DNA from: RGIG4708 sp045538875
Lineage (GTDB): Bacteria > Bacillota > Clostridia > UMGS1810
Direction of reading: 5' to 3'
NCBI GenBank assembly: GCA_045538875.1
Contig: JAZQEG010000024.1
Coordinates: forward strand, 1 to 64,000
Length of the DNA stretch: 64,000 bases
A program made the position numbers and the translations under genes. Shown here piece by piece: positions 42,936 to 51,426 of this stretch. How positions within the stretch are numbered: the first letter of the stretch is position 1; every line of letters starts with the position of its first letter. The notes under the pieces were generated by a model that was not told the DNA's origin, ran no database searches, and was given only the letters and a program-made list of their open reading frames with translations.

Positions 42936-45113
42936 TCACAGATGTAAAACTCTTTCCTTTATCTCCTGTGTCCTTCCCTGATTCCAGTATTGTGTGCCAA
43001 TGTATCCACAAGTTCTGCGTGCAACATTCATTTTTGTCTGGTCGGTGTTGCCGCAGTTAGGACAACGCCATATCAGCTTGTTGTCGTCATCTGTAACAAT
43101 CTGAATTTCGCCATCAAATCCGCATACCTGACAGTAGTCGGATTTTGTGTTAAGCTCTGCATACATAATGTTGTCGTAAATATATTTCATAACATTGAGC
43201 ACTGCCTCTAAGTTGTGCTGCATATTTGGCACTTCAACATAGCTAATTGCTCCCCCTGGCGAAAGCTCCTGGAACTGTGCTTCAAACGAAAGCTTTGTAA
43301 ACGCATCAATAGGCTCAGTTACATGCACGTGATAGCTGTTTGTAATGTAGTTTTTGTCTGTAACGCCCTCAATTATACCAAAGCGCTTTTGCAGGCATTT
43401 TGCAAATTTGTATGTTGTGGATTCAAGCGGAGTACCATAGATAGAAAAATCTATATTTTCCTGTTCTTTCCAGCGTTTTGTTGCTGCGTTGAGATATTTC
43501 ATAACTTCAAGTGCAAATGGTGTTGCAGTAGGGTCTGTGTGCGATTTGCCTGTCATATATTTTACACATTCGTAAAGGCCTGCATATCCAAGAGATATTG
43601 TGGAATATCCGCCGTAAAGCAGCTTGTCTATAGGCTCGCCCTTTTTGAGCCTTGCAAGTGCACCATACTGCCATAGGATTGGAGCTGCATCGCTTAGAGT
43701 GCCTTTGAGCCTGTTGTGGCGGCACATAAGAGCTTTATAACAAAGCTCAAGTCGCTCGTCAAATATCTTCCAAAATTTTTGCATATCTGCTCCCGATGAA
43801 AGATCAATATCAACAAGGTTGATTGTAACAACACCCTGATTAAATCGGCCGTAGTATTTTGGCTCACCGTTTTCGTCTACATACGGAGTAAGGAATGAGC
43901 GGCAACCCATACATGTGTAGCAGTGACCCTCGCCGTTTTTGTCAACTTTAAGGTTTAGCATCATCTTTTCCGAAATGTAGTCGGGTACCATTCTCTTTGC
44001 AGTACATTTTGCCGCAAGCTTTGTAAGGTAGTAATATTTTGAATCATCGTGAATGTTGTCCTCTTCAAGCACATAAATAAGCTTAGGAAATGCAGGCGTA
44101 ATCCAAACACCATCTTCGTTTTTAACACCCACAATTCTCTGGCGGAGCATTTCCTCAATAATCATTGCAAGGTCGTGGCGTGTTCTTTCGTCTTTTGCTT
44201 CGTTAAGGTACATAAACACTGTAACAAAAGGAGCCTGACCGTTTGTTGTCATAAGTGTAACAACCTGATACTGAATCATCTGACAGCCTTTTTCAATTTC
44301 GGCTTTGAGGCGTTTTTCAACAATGTCGGATATTGTTTTTTCAGACGGTGTTGCACCTGTGAGAGCAATTTCAACTTCAACATCTTTGCGTATTTTTTGT
44401 CTGCTTACATCAACAAAAGGAGCAAGGTGTGTAAGAGATATACTCTGACCGCCGTACTGTGATGACGCAACCTGAGCAATAATTTGTGTTGCAATGTTGC
44501 ACGCTGTTGAAAAACTGTGAGGAGTTTCTATCATTGTGCCCGAAATAACAGTGCCGTTTGTAAGCATATCCTCAAGGTTTACAAGGTCGCAGTTGTGCAT
44601 ATGCTGTGCAAAATAGTCTGCATCGTGAAAGTGTATAAGACCTTGCTCGTGAGCCTGCACAACTTCGGATGGGAGTAAAAGCCTTTTTGTAATATCTTTG
44701 CTTATTTCGCCTGCCATATAGTCACGCTGTACGCTGTTTACGGTAGGGTTTTTGTTTGAGTTTTCCTGCTTAACCTCTTCGTTGTTACATTCTATAAGCG
44801 AAAGAATCTGGTCATCAGTTGTGTTGGTTTTACGCACCAAGGCTCTTGTATATCGGTATGTAATATATGATCTTGCAACCGCAAAAGCCTTTTTGTCCAT
44901 TATTTCATTTTCCACAAGGTCCTGAATTTCCTCCACGCCAAGTGCTCTTGTAACATTTGCACATTGGCTTGCAACCTTGTCGGCAATTTCCTTAACCTGA
45001 TCGCCTGTAAGCCTTAATTTTTCGGCAACGCTGTTGTTTGCCTTGTTAATAGCAACAATGATTTTTGATATATCAAAATCAACTTCACTGCCGCTTCGTT
45101 TAATAATCTTCAT
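42936..45113 (-). CDS. nrdD: anaerobic ribonucleoside-triphosphate reductase (class III)
   Basis: A 725-residue enzyme with an N-terminal ATP cone (residues 1-90, IIKRSGSEVDFDISKIIVAINK), the catalytic barrel (CYTCMGCRS) and at the C-terminus a four-cysteine zinc site (CQVCGFDGEI and CPNCGN) and the glycyl radical loop RRTCGYIGTQ. It makes deoxyribonucleotides in the absence of oxygen with formate as reductant. Its start ATG at 45113 is preceded by aggaggg. Two NrdR-like boxes overlap its promoter. Confidence 0.96.
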   Translation of the reverse strand: MKIIKRSGSEVDFDISKIIVAINKANNSVAEKLRLTGDQVKEIADKVASQCANVTRALGVEEIQDLVENEIMDKKAFAVARSYITYRYTRALVRKTNTTDDQILSLIECNNEEVKQENSNKNPTVNSVQRDYMAGEISKDITKRLLLPSEVVQAHEQGLIHFHDADYFAQHMHNCDLVNLEDMLTNGTVISGTMIETPHSFSTACNIATQIIAQVASSQYGGQSISLTHLAPFVDVSRQKIRKDVEVEIALTGATPSEKTISDIVEKRLKAEIEKGCQMIQYQVVTLMTTNGQAPFVTVFMYLNEAKDERTRHDLAMIIEEMLRQRIVGVKNEDGVWITPAFPKLIYVLEEDNIHDDSKYYYLTKLAAKCTAKRMVPDYISEKMMLNLKVDKNGEGHCYTCMGCRSFLTPYVDENGEPKYYGRFNQGVVTINLVDIDLSSGADMQKFWKIFDERLELCYKALMCRHNRLKGTLSDAAPILWQYGALARLKKGEPIDKLLYGGYSTISLGYAGLYECVKYMTGKSHTDPTATPFALEVMKYLNAATKRWKEQENIDFSIYGTPLESTTYKFAKCLQKRFGIIEGVTDKNYITNSYHVHVTEPIDAFTKLSFEAQFQELSPGGAISYVEVPNMQHNLEAVLNVMKYIYDNIMYAELNTKSDYCQVCGFDGEIQIVTDDDNKLIWRCPNCGNTDQTKMNVARRTCGYIGTQYWNQGRTQEIKERVLHL

Positions 45114-45229
45114 ATGCTTTTACCCCTCCTGAAATAGTATTTTTAGGGCAAAAAACCTCCCCAACTCTAAGAAATAGCAGTGTTTGGGGAGTAAAATTTA
45201 TTGCCTTTACTGTTTCTCTACCTGAAATT

Positions 45230-45280
45230 ATTATACCATATATTGTGTACTTGTCAACATAAAAATACAATATTTTGTTG
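45230..45280 (-). promoter_or_regulatory. nrdD promoter with two NrdR-type boxes
   Basis: On the minus strand TTGACA (45252-45257) and TATAAT (45230-45235) are 16 bases apart. Two NrdR-box-like palindromes lie at 45233-45248 (13 of 16 match to the consensus acactatatatagtgt) and, more weakly, at 45265-45280, exactly 32 bases apart, the usual three-helical-turn spacing. NrdR represses ribonucleotide reductase genes. The leader 45114-45229 also has a hairpin ctccccaa/ttggggag near 45162-45193. Confidence 0.72.
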
Positions 45281-45417
45281 AATTTTGAAAAATGTAACAC
45301 AATTGAAATATTGCATATTATACTCATATAAGTATTTTTAAAAAAATATCTTGAAAACTCAATGCAAAAATGGTAAAATAACAGTAATTATGTTTATACT
45401 TGAAAGGACAAATATAT

Positions 45418-47067
45418 ATGGACAACGAATTTGTACTTGTTAAGAATTTTATTGAAGATAATATCGAATCGGATTTAAAAGAAGGAAAGGTTTTGGGCAA
45501 TGTTGTAAAAACTCGTATGCCTCCCGAGCCAAACGGATATTTGCATCTTGGGCATTTAAAATCTGCCTGTATAAACTTTGGACTAGCAAAAAAATTTGGC
45601 GGCAAATGCTTTTTGTATTTTGACGATACCAACCCCGGTAAAGAAAGTGACGAATTTGTTCAGGCAATAAAAAACGACCTACACTGGCTTGGCTTTGACT
45701 GGGACAAGGAGTATTTTGCATCCGACCACTATGATGATTTGTTTGATATTGCCGTTCAGCTTATTAAAGAGGGTAAAGCATTTGTATGCGACCTTAGTGC
45801 CGACCAGATGCACGATTATCGAGGCACACTTACCGAGCCGGGAGTTGAGAGCCCCTACCGCAACCGCAGTGTAGAGGAAAACCTTGATTTGTTTATGCGA
45901 ATGAAAAATGGCGAATTTCCTGACGGAAGCCGTACACTCAGGGTAAAAATAGATATGGCATCGCCCATTATGTGTATGCGTGACCCTGTAATTTACCGCA
46001 TTATGCACAAAACTCACCATCGCACAGGCGACAAGTGGTGTATATATCCAATGTACGATTATGCATCGCCTATACTCGATGCAATAGCAGGCGTTACACA
46101 CTCACTTTGCGGCCCCGAATTTGAGGAAAGACGACCTCTTTACAATTGGTCGGTTGAAAGCTCGGGCAGGTTTCCCAATGGTCCGCGACAAATTGAGTTT
46201 GCCAGACTTAATGTAAAAAATGTGATTCTCGGTAAGAGATTTCTTAAAAGGCTTGTTGAGGACGGCGTTGTATCAGGTTGGGACGATCCGCGTATGGCTA
46301 CAATTGCAGGTATGCGCCGCAGAGGTTATCCGCCTGAGGCTCTTAAAGAGTTTATAAATAACACAGGTGTTTCAAAAGCAAATTCAGAATGTGAGTACGA
46401 ATATCTTGAGCATTTTGTACGGGATTATCTCAAAACTCATACTCAAATAAAAATGGTAATTCCTGACCCTGTAAAACTTGTTATTGACAATTACGAGGGC
46501 GAAGAGATTGTTGAGGTTGAATCAACAGTAGGGGACGAGCCAATCAAACGAAGTGTTACTTTTGGCAAGGAGCTTTATATAGATGCCTCCGACTTTATGG
46601 TGGAGCCACCCAAAAAGTATTTTCGTATGTTTGTGGGCAATGAGGTTCGCCTCAAAGGTGCATATATAGTAAAATGCACAGGATATGAACAAACAGACGA
46701 GGGCTTGGTTGTTCACTGTGAGTACGACCCCGAAACACGCAGCGGCGGTGCCAGCACCAAAAAGGTTAAAGGCACAATCCACTGGGTTAACCAAAAAGAT
46801 GCAGTTGCATGCGAGCTGAGGATGTACGATATGCTTATTGACCCCGAAAAGCCTGATTGCGAGGATGCTGCAGAGCGCATTAACCAAAATTCGCTTGTTG
46901 TAAAGCAGGGTTATGCAGAGCCATCAATTTTAGATGCTTGCGAGGGTGATAAATTCCAGTTTATGAGAGTTGGATATTTTGTAAAGGACAAAGATTCTAA
47001 TCAGGACAAACCAGTTTTTAATCGTATAGTTGGTCTTAAAGATTCGTACAAACCTAAAAATAACTAA
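45418..47067 (+). CDS. glnS: glutaminyl-tRNA synthetase
   Basis: A 549-residue class Ic aminoacyl-tRNA synthetase: the HIGH region PEPNGYLHLGHLKSA, YFDDTNPGKE, and GWDDPRMATIAGMRRRG are characteristic of GlnRS. The C-terminal anticodon-binding barrels begin near residue 340. The KMSKS-equivalent loop reads VILGKRF, with Gly in place of the usual Ser. It charges tRNA-Gln with glutamine. ATG at 45418 follows aaagga; the longer frame from 45400 is too close to it. Confidence 0.96.
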   Translation: MDNEFVLVKNFIEDNIESDLKEGKVLGNVVKTRMPPEPNGYLHLGHLKSACINFGLAKKFGGKCFLYFDDTNPGKESDEFVQAIKNDLHWLGFDWDKEYFASDHYDDLFDIAVQLIKEGKAFVCDLSADQMHDYRGTLTEPGVESPYRNRSVEENLDLFMRMKNGEFPDGSRTLRVKIDMASPIMCMRDPVIYRIMHKTHHRTGDKWCIYPMYDYASPILDAIAGVTHSLCGPEFEERRPLYNWSVESSGRFPNGPRQIEFARLNVKNVILGKRFLKRLVEDGVVSGWDDPRMATIAGMRRRGYPPEALKEFINNTGVSKANSECEYEYLEHFVRDYLKTHTQIKMVIPDPVKLVIDNYEGEEIVEVESTVGDEPIKRSVTFGKELYIDASDFMVEPPKKYFRMFVGNEVRLKGAYIVKCTGYEQTDEGLVVHCEYDPETRSGGASTKKVKGTIHWVNQKDAVACELRMYDMLIDPEKPDCEDAAERINQNSLVVKQGYAEPSILDACEGDKFQFMRVGYFVKDKDSNQDKPVFNRIVGLKDSYKPKNN

Positions 47068-47074
47068 TATATTA

Positions 47075-47109
47075 AAATTGTACTGTAAATTTTACAGTAC
47101 AATTTTTTT
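47075..47109 (+). terminator. intrinsic terminator after glnS
   Basis: Stem aaattgtactgtaaa with its complement and a run of seven T. Confidence 0.9.
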
Positions 47110-47264
47110 GCATCAATAGATATAATAGGTATATATTAACAAAATTACAAAATTTTTCAAAAAAGTCTTTTCAAAATCAAATATTTATTATATAATATAA
47201 AATAATGTTAAATTGGATAACATATAGTTGTTATTTAAAATAAAAAAGAAAAGAGGTATAAAAA

Positions 47265-48869
47265 ATGAAACAGTTAGATTTAACCAAATATGGTATTACA
47301 GGAGTAACTGAAATTGTTCACAATCCTTCTTTTGAAGAGTTGTTTGTGGCAGAAACAGATCCATCCCTTGAAGGCTTTGAAAAAGGTCAGGCAACAGAGC
47401 TTGGCGCTGTTAATGTAATGACAGGTATTTACACAGGCCGTTCTCCTAAAGATAAGTTTATCGTTATGGATGAAAATTCAAAAGATACTGTATGGTGGAC
47501 TTCAGATGAATTTAAAAATGATAATCATCCTTGCAGCGAAGATAGCTGGAAAGTACTTAAAGAGCTTGCTATTAAAGAACTTTCAAACAAAAAGCTTTAT
47601 GTAATGGATGTATTTTGCGGTACAAACGCAGATTCACGTATGGCTATCAGATTTATTATGGAAGTAGCTTGGCAGGCACATTTTGTAAAAAATATGTTTA
47701 TCAACCCTACAGCTGAGGAACTCGAAAACTTTGAGCCGGATTTTGTATGCTACAACGCATCAAAAGCTAAGGTAGAAAATTACAAAGAGCTTGGACTTAA
47801 TTCCGAAACAGCCGTTGCTTTTAATATTACATCGCGTGAGCAGGTTATTCTTAACACATGGTACGGCGGCGAAATGAAAAAGGGTATGTTTTCAATGATG
47901 AACTACTTCCTGCCACTCAATGGCATGGCATCAATGCACTGCAGCGCTAACACAGATATGAATAAACAAAACACAGCTCTCTTCTTTGGACTTTCAGGTA
48001 CAGGTAAAACAACACTTTCTACCGACCCAAAACGACTCCTTATTGGCGATGACGAACATGGTTGGGATGATAACGGCGTATTCAACTTTGAAGGCGGATG
48101 CTATGCAAAGGTTATCAACCTTGATAAAGATTCAGAACCAGACATCTACAATGCTATCAAGCGTAACGCACTCCTCGAAAATGTTACCGTTGATGCAAAT
48201 GGTGTTTGTGATTTTAACGACGGTTCTGTAACCGAAAACACACGCGTTTCATATCCTATTGACCACATCGAAAAAATCGTTCGCCCTGTATCAGCAGCTC
48301 CTGATGCAAAAGATGTAATCTTCCTTTCGGCAGACGCATTTGGTGTACTTCCTCCTGTTTCAATTCTTACACCTGAGCAGGCACAGTACTACTTCCTCTC
48401 AGGCTTTACCTCAAAGCTTGCAGGTACTGAGCGTGGTATTACAGAGCCTACACCAACATTTTCAGCTTGCTTTGGTCAGGCGTTCCTCGAACTCCACCCA
48501 ACAAAGTATGCCAAAGAGCTTGTTAAAAAGATGGAAAAGAGCGGTGCAAAAGCATACCTTGTAAACACAGGCTGGAATGGCACAGGCAAACGTATTTCTA
48601 TTAAAGATACACGCGGTATTATAGATGCTATTCTCGATGGCTCAATTCTTAAAGCCGAAACAAAAACAATTCCATACTTTAACCTTGCAGTTCCAACACA
48701 GCTCCCTGGCGTTGACACAGGTATCCTTGACCCAAGAGATACTTATGCGGATAGCACTGAGTGGGATGCAAAAGCAAAAGACTTAGCAGGTCGCTTTGTT
48801 AAGAATTTTGAAAAATACACAGGCAACGATGCAGGTAAAGCATTGGTTAAAGCAGGCCCTCAGCTCTAA
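47265..48869 (+). CDS. pckA: phosphoenolpyruvate carboxykinase (ATP)
   Basis: A 534-residue enzyme with the phosphate loop GLSGTGKTTLS, the metal-binding IGDDEHGWDD, RSPKDKF and the C-terminal TGWNGTGKRISIKDTR. It interconverts oxaloacetate and phosphoenolpyruvate; in anaerobes it often runs in the CO2-fixing direction. The sodium-pump decarboxylase in this window could link to the same C4 node, which is inference. A TATAAT at 47191-47196 with a weak TTTTCA upstream could be the promoter. Confidence 0.97.
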   Translation: MKQLDLTKYGITGVTEIVHNPSFEELFVAETDPSLEGFEKGQATELGAVNVMTGIYTGRSPKDKFIVMDENSKDTVWWTSDEFKNDNHPCSEDSWKVLKELAIKELSNKKLYVMDVFCGTNADSRMAIRFIMEVAWQAHFVKNMFINPTAEELENFEPDFVCYNASKAKVENYKELGLNSETAVAFNITSREQVILNTWYGGEMKKGMFSMMNYFLPLNGMASMHCSANTDMNKQNTALFFGLSGTGKTTLSTDPKRLLIGDDEHGWDDNGVFNFEGGCYAKVINLDKDSEPDIYNAIKRNALLENVTVDANGVCDFNDGSVTENTRVSYPIDHIEKIVRPVSAAPDAKDVIFLSADAFGVLPPVSILTPEQAQYYFLSGFTSKLAGTERGITEPTPTFSACFGQAFLELHPTKYAKELVKKMEKSGAKAYLVNTGWNGTGKRISIKDTRGIIDAILDGSILKAETKTIPYFNLAVPTQLPGVDTGILDPRDTYADSTEWDAKAKDLAGRFVKNFEKYTGNDAGKALVKAGPQL

Positions 48870-48904
48870 TAAAAAAGGTAAAATTTGCACAAATTTAAAA
48901 ATAT

Positions 48905-48991
48905 CACCTTCGCTGTACTTTTGTACAGCTTCGGGCACAAAAGTCCCATAGGATTAATTCCTATGGGACTTTTGTTTGTCCGCTCTGCATC
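48905..48991 (+). repeat. structured repeat copy B, with terminator of pckA
   Basis: The block caccttcgctgtacttttgt.. followed by acagcttcggg and later tttgtccgctctgcatc matches parts of the 42728-42793 region in opposite orientation. Inside it, at 48937-48976, a strong hairpin (acaaaagtcccataggaatt / complement) serves as a terminator for pckA. The rest of the 214-base gap to 49083 holds no gene. Confidence 0.7.
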
Positions 48992-49083
48992 AAATTTTTT
49001 TGCTATTAACAAAAAAGCCAAAAGACAAAGCAATAATTTGCAATATCCTTTAGCTTTATAGTTAATGGACAGCCGTTTGACTG

Positions 49084-49266
49084 CTACTCTCTGCTTGCTC
49101 TTGATTCACTTTCTAAATCCTCAAGAATTTTTCGAGCAACTCTTGCACCCTCTGCACCCGATTGCCTTGCAGTCAAATCTCCGTTGTAGCCGTCTTTTAT
49201 GTCTGCAGATATGTCTGATGCAAGCTCCATTTTAAACGCGTTAAACTCATTGTGCTTTTTTTTCAT
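49084..49266 (-). CDS. divergent alpha/beta-type small acid-soluble spore protein
   Basis: A 60-residue protein. The segment FKMELASDI ... GYNGDLTARQSGAEGARVARKI follows the alpha/beta SASP pattern (a first helix block, then GDLTARQ-type and G-xxG residues), with a charged tail ESESRASRE. SASPs coat DNA in the dormant spore. The ATG at 49266 follows ggag at good spacing; a TTG six bases upstream is less likely. The usual GPR-cleavage Glu region is present in altered form. Divergence lowers confidence. Confidence 0.7.
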   Translation of the reverse strand: MKKKHNEFNAFKMELASDISADIKDGYNGDLTARQSGAEGARVARKILEDLESESRASRE

Positions 49267-49329
49267 ATACAATCACTCCATAATTATTTGTATCATTATG
49301 GTGTGATTTTAGGGCAGTGTTTATACCTG

Positions 49330-49983
49330 TTAAATTATTTCAAATTGAATATTAGGCTTGGTGGAAACATCCATTTTTGAAATAGAAATTTCGTAAGCTG
49401 TTTTTGTAATAACATTTTCCTCATCAATTTTTTTCTGATATTCTCTCGATTGAATTCTGCCCCAGATTTTAACATTTTCGCCAACCTCAAGGCTTGAAGC
49501 AAATCTTGCATTTCTGCCCCAGGCTATGCAGGGGATATAGTCCGATTTGTTGTAGGCACGGTTAACGGCAATTAAAATATCTGTAATTTCTCTGCCAAAG
49601 GGAGTAGTTCTGTATACAGGCTTTTTGCACAAAAATCCGTTTAAAAAAATATGGTTTGGATTTTTGGATGAATTTTCATCCTCGTCAGCTATAATATCTC
49701 TTGCAAAAACGGTTAAAATAAGCCTGTTTCCGCTTTCGGAATAGTTGTTGTATGAGCGAAATTGCCCGTTAACACAAACTGTCTGACCTATAGCAAGATT
49801 AATATTCGAAAGCAGCCTTTCGGATACAGTTATATTGATTTTGTCCGAAATATCACTTAGCCTTGGCACATCCAGCAAAAATCTGTAAAACCCCTCTCCG
49901 TAAACCTCATGGCTGTATGAAAGCTCGCTTTCAACAGTTCCTACAAGCTGTACCTCATTATTGTTAATACTGTCATTCAACAT
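49330..49983 (-). CDS. two-OB-fold single-stranded DNA-binding-like protein
   Basis: A 217-residue protein with two tandem OB-fold segments: residues about 10-98 (VQLVGTVESELSYSHE ... VCVNGQFRSYNNY) and about 112-210 (NHIFLNGFLCKKPVYRTTPFGREITDILIAVNR ... VKIWGRIQSREY). The second is closest to SSB/PriB. It has no acidic C-terminal tail of the standard SSB type. Such proteins are common in Clostridia with unclear roles in DNA metabolism. ATG at 49983 is preferred over a GTG nine bases upstream that touches the ribosome binding site. A possible sigma-G promoter precedes it. Confidence 0.75.
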   Translation of the reverse strand: MLNDSINNNEVQLVGTVESELSYSHEVYGEGFYRFLLDVPRLSDISDKINITVSERLLSNINLAIGQTVCVNGQFRSYNNYSESGNRLILTVFARDIIADEDENSSKNPNHIFLNGFLCKKPVYRTTPFGREITDILIAVNRAYNKSDYIPCIAWGRNARFASSLEVGENVKIWGRIQSREYQKKIDEENVITKTAYEISISKMDVSTKPNIQFEII

Positions 49984-50015
49984 TTTTCGCACGTCCTTCC
50001 GTAGTTTTAAGTAGA

Positions 50016-50046
50016 TAGTGTGACTTATCTATGTTATACTTATTCA
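50016..50046 (-). promoter_or_regulatory. candidate sigma-G-like promoter before the SSB-like gene
   Basis: On the minus strand TGAATA (50041-50046) and CACACTA (50016-50022) are 18 bases apart, one base off the forespore sigma-G pattern TGAATA-N18-CATACTA. It sits about 30 bases before the ATG and the next gene on the strand is a SASP. Confidence 0.4.
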
Positions 50047-50223
50047 AAATATTTATAATTATAACAAAAACAAGTCGCCAAAATATTTCAAAATTATGCT
50101 TAATTGCTTGTATTTACAGCAAAAACGGGGGGGTTGATGGACAAGGGCCATAAGTGAGCAATGCAAAAAATGATGTCCCGTTTATTTCCCAATATATATG
50201 TGTTTTGCAGTATGATATCAGAA

Positions 50224-50331
50224 AATGCGACACAACTTTTTGTATAGTGCGTTAAATTGCAAAAAAATGTCGCATTATTGTACAAAAGAGGCTGTTGACA
50301 CCTTGACAAATAATGCATAGTATTATATAAT
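50224..50331 (+). promoter_or_regulatory. yebC promoter with upstream inverted repeat
   Basis: TTGACA at 50303-50308 and TATAAT at 50326-50331 with a 17-base spacer, 64 bases before the ATG. Upstream, aatgcgaca at 50224-50232 is repeated in inverse at 50268-50276 (tgtcgcatt). The rest of the 411-base gap 49984-50394 holds no gene. Confidence 0.82.
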
Positions 50332-50394
50332 ATATGTTGATTTATAGTGCAATATTATAATACTTAATTATGTTTATATACATGGAGGATAACA

Positions 50395-51126
50395 ATGTCA
50401 GGACATTCGAAATGGAATAATATTAAAAATAAAAAAGAAAAATCAGATGCTAAAAAAGCCAAGATTTTTACAAAAATGGGTAGAGAAATTGCCGTTGCTG
50501 CAAAATCGGGCGGCGCAAACCCCGATACAAACGGGCGCCTTAAAGATGCTATTGCAAAGGCGCGCTCATACAATATGCCGAACGACAATATTGCAAGAGT
50601 TATAGCAAAGGCCGCAGGTGAACAAAACACTTCCAATTACGAAGATATTGTATATGAAGGCTACGGCCCCAATGGTGTTGCAGTACTTGTGGAAACTCTT
50701 ACAGACAACCGCAATCGTACCGCAGGCGATGTGCGTCACTATTTTGACAAATTTGGCGGCAACCTCGGCACAAATGGCTCGGTTAGCTGGATGTTTGACC
50801 GTAAAGGCGTTATTGTTATTGCAAATGACGGCTCACTTGACGAGGACACTGTTATGATGGATGCTTTAGACGGCGGTGCAGATGATTTTACTGCTGATGA
50901 CGATATGTTTGAAATCACAACAGAACCCGATGTTTTTGCATCTGTCCGAGATGCTCTCGAAGCTAAAGGATACAAATTTGAAACTTGCGAAATTCAGATG
51001 ATTCCTCAAAACTATATTACACTTACAGATGAACACGACATTCTTATGATGGAAAAGCTTATAGACAACCTTGAAGATAATGATGATGTTCAAAACATCT
51101 ACCACAACTGGGAAGAGGCAGAGTAA
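50395..51126 (+). CDS. YebC/PmpR family regulator (TACO1-like)
   Basis: A 243-residue protein with the family start SGHSKWNNIKNKKEKSDAKKAK and KIFTKMGREIAVAAKSGG, then NMPNDNI and the C-terminal LIDNLEDNDDVQNIYHNWE. Members act in translation of proline-rich stretches or as transcription regulators. A cytoplasmic protein; the gene starts its own transcription unit. Confidence 0.95.
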   Translation: MSGHSKWNNIKNKKEKSDAKKAKIFTKMGREIAVAAKSGGANPDTNGRLKDAIAKARSYNMPNDNIARVIAKAAGEQNTSNYEDIVYEGYGPNGVAVLVETLTDNRNRTAGDVRHYFDKFGGNLGTNGSVSWMFDRKGVIVIANDGSLDEDTVMMDALDGGADDFTADDDMFEITTEPDVFASVRDALEAKGYKFETCEIQMIPQNYITLTDEHDILMMEKLIDNLEDNDDVQNIYHNWEEAE

Positions 51127-51134
51127 TAAGTCTT

Positions 51135-51412
51135 TAGTGTGACAGGATTCGAACTATCACTGCCTGACATCTGAAATTTTTGAAATCTTTCAGATTGTCG
51201 GTTTTGACGGGCGTCAGCCCGCCTGCAACCTGTCGCACTGAAATCTTAACAAAAATTTCAAGATGGCAGGTGCAAAGCAGTTTCACATAGAAAAATTCTT
51301 CTGAAACAAAGTAAATTGCGAAGGAAATACTTGTGTATTTTCAAGGAATTTACTGAAGTTTCAGGTGAATTTTTTATGTGAAACCAATGTTTGTTCGAGT
51401 CCTGTCACACTA
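51135..51412. mobile_element. 278-bp composite inverted-repeat element (MITE-like) between yebC and murA
   Basis: The ends are inverted copies of a 20-base sequence with one mismatch: tagtgtgacaggattcgaac (51135-51154) and gttcgagtcctgtcacacta (51393-51412). Inside are further hairpins: atctgaaa/tttcagat (51169-51195), cgggcg/cagcccg (51208-51221), and a large stem gtttcacata..ctgaaac (51280-51307) with its partner (51358-51384) enclosing another stem agtaaatt/aatttact. It has no open reading frame of note. TA at both ends fits a TA target duplication, as used by IS630/mariner-like elements; that is inference. Its right end touches the murA ribosome binding site. Confidence 0.75.
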
Positions 51413-51426
51413 AGGGGGATAGTGCT

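Noticed and set aside
51135..51412. tRNA gene
   Set aside because: TTCGAATC and TTCGAGTC resemble T-loops, but D and anticodon arms are absent and the motif occurs at both ends as an inverted repeat.
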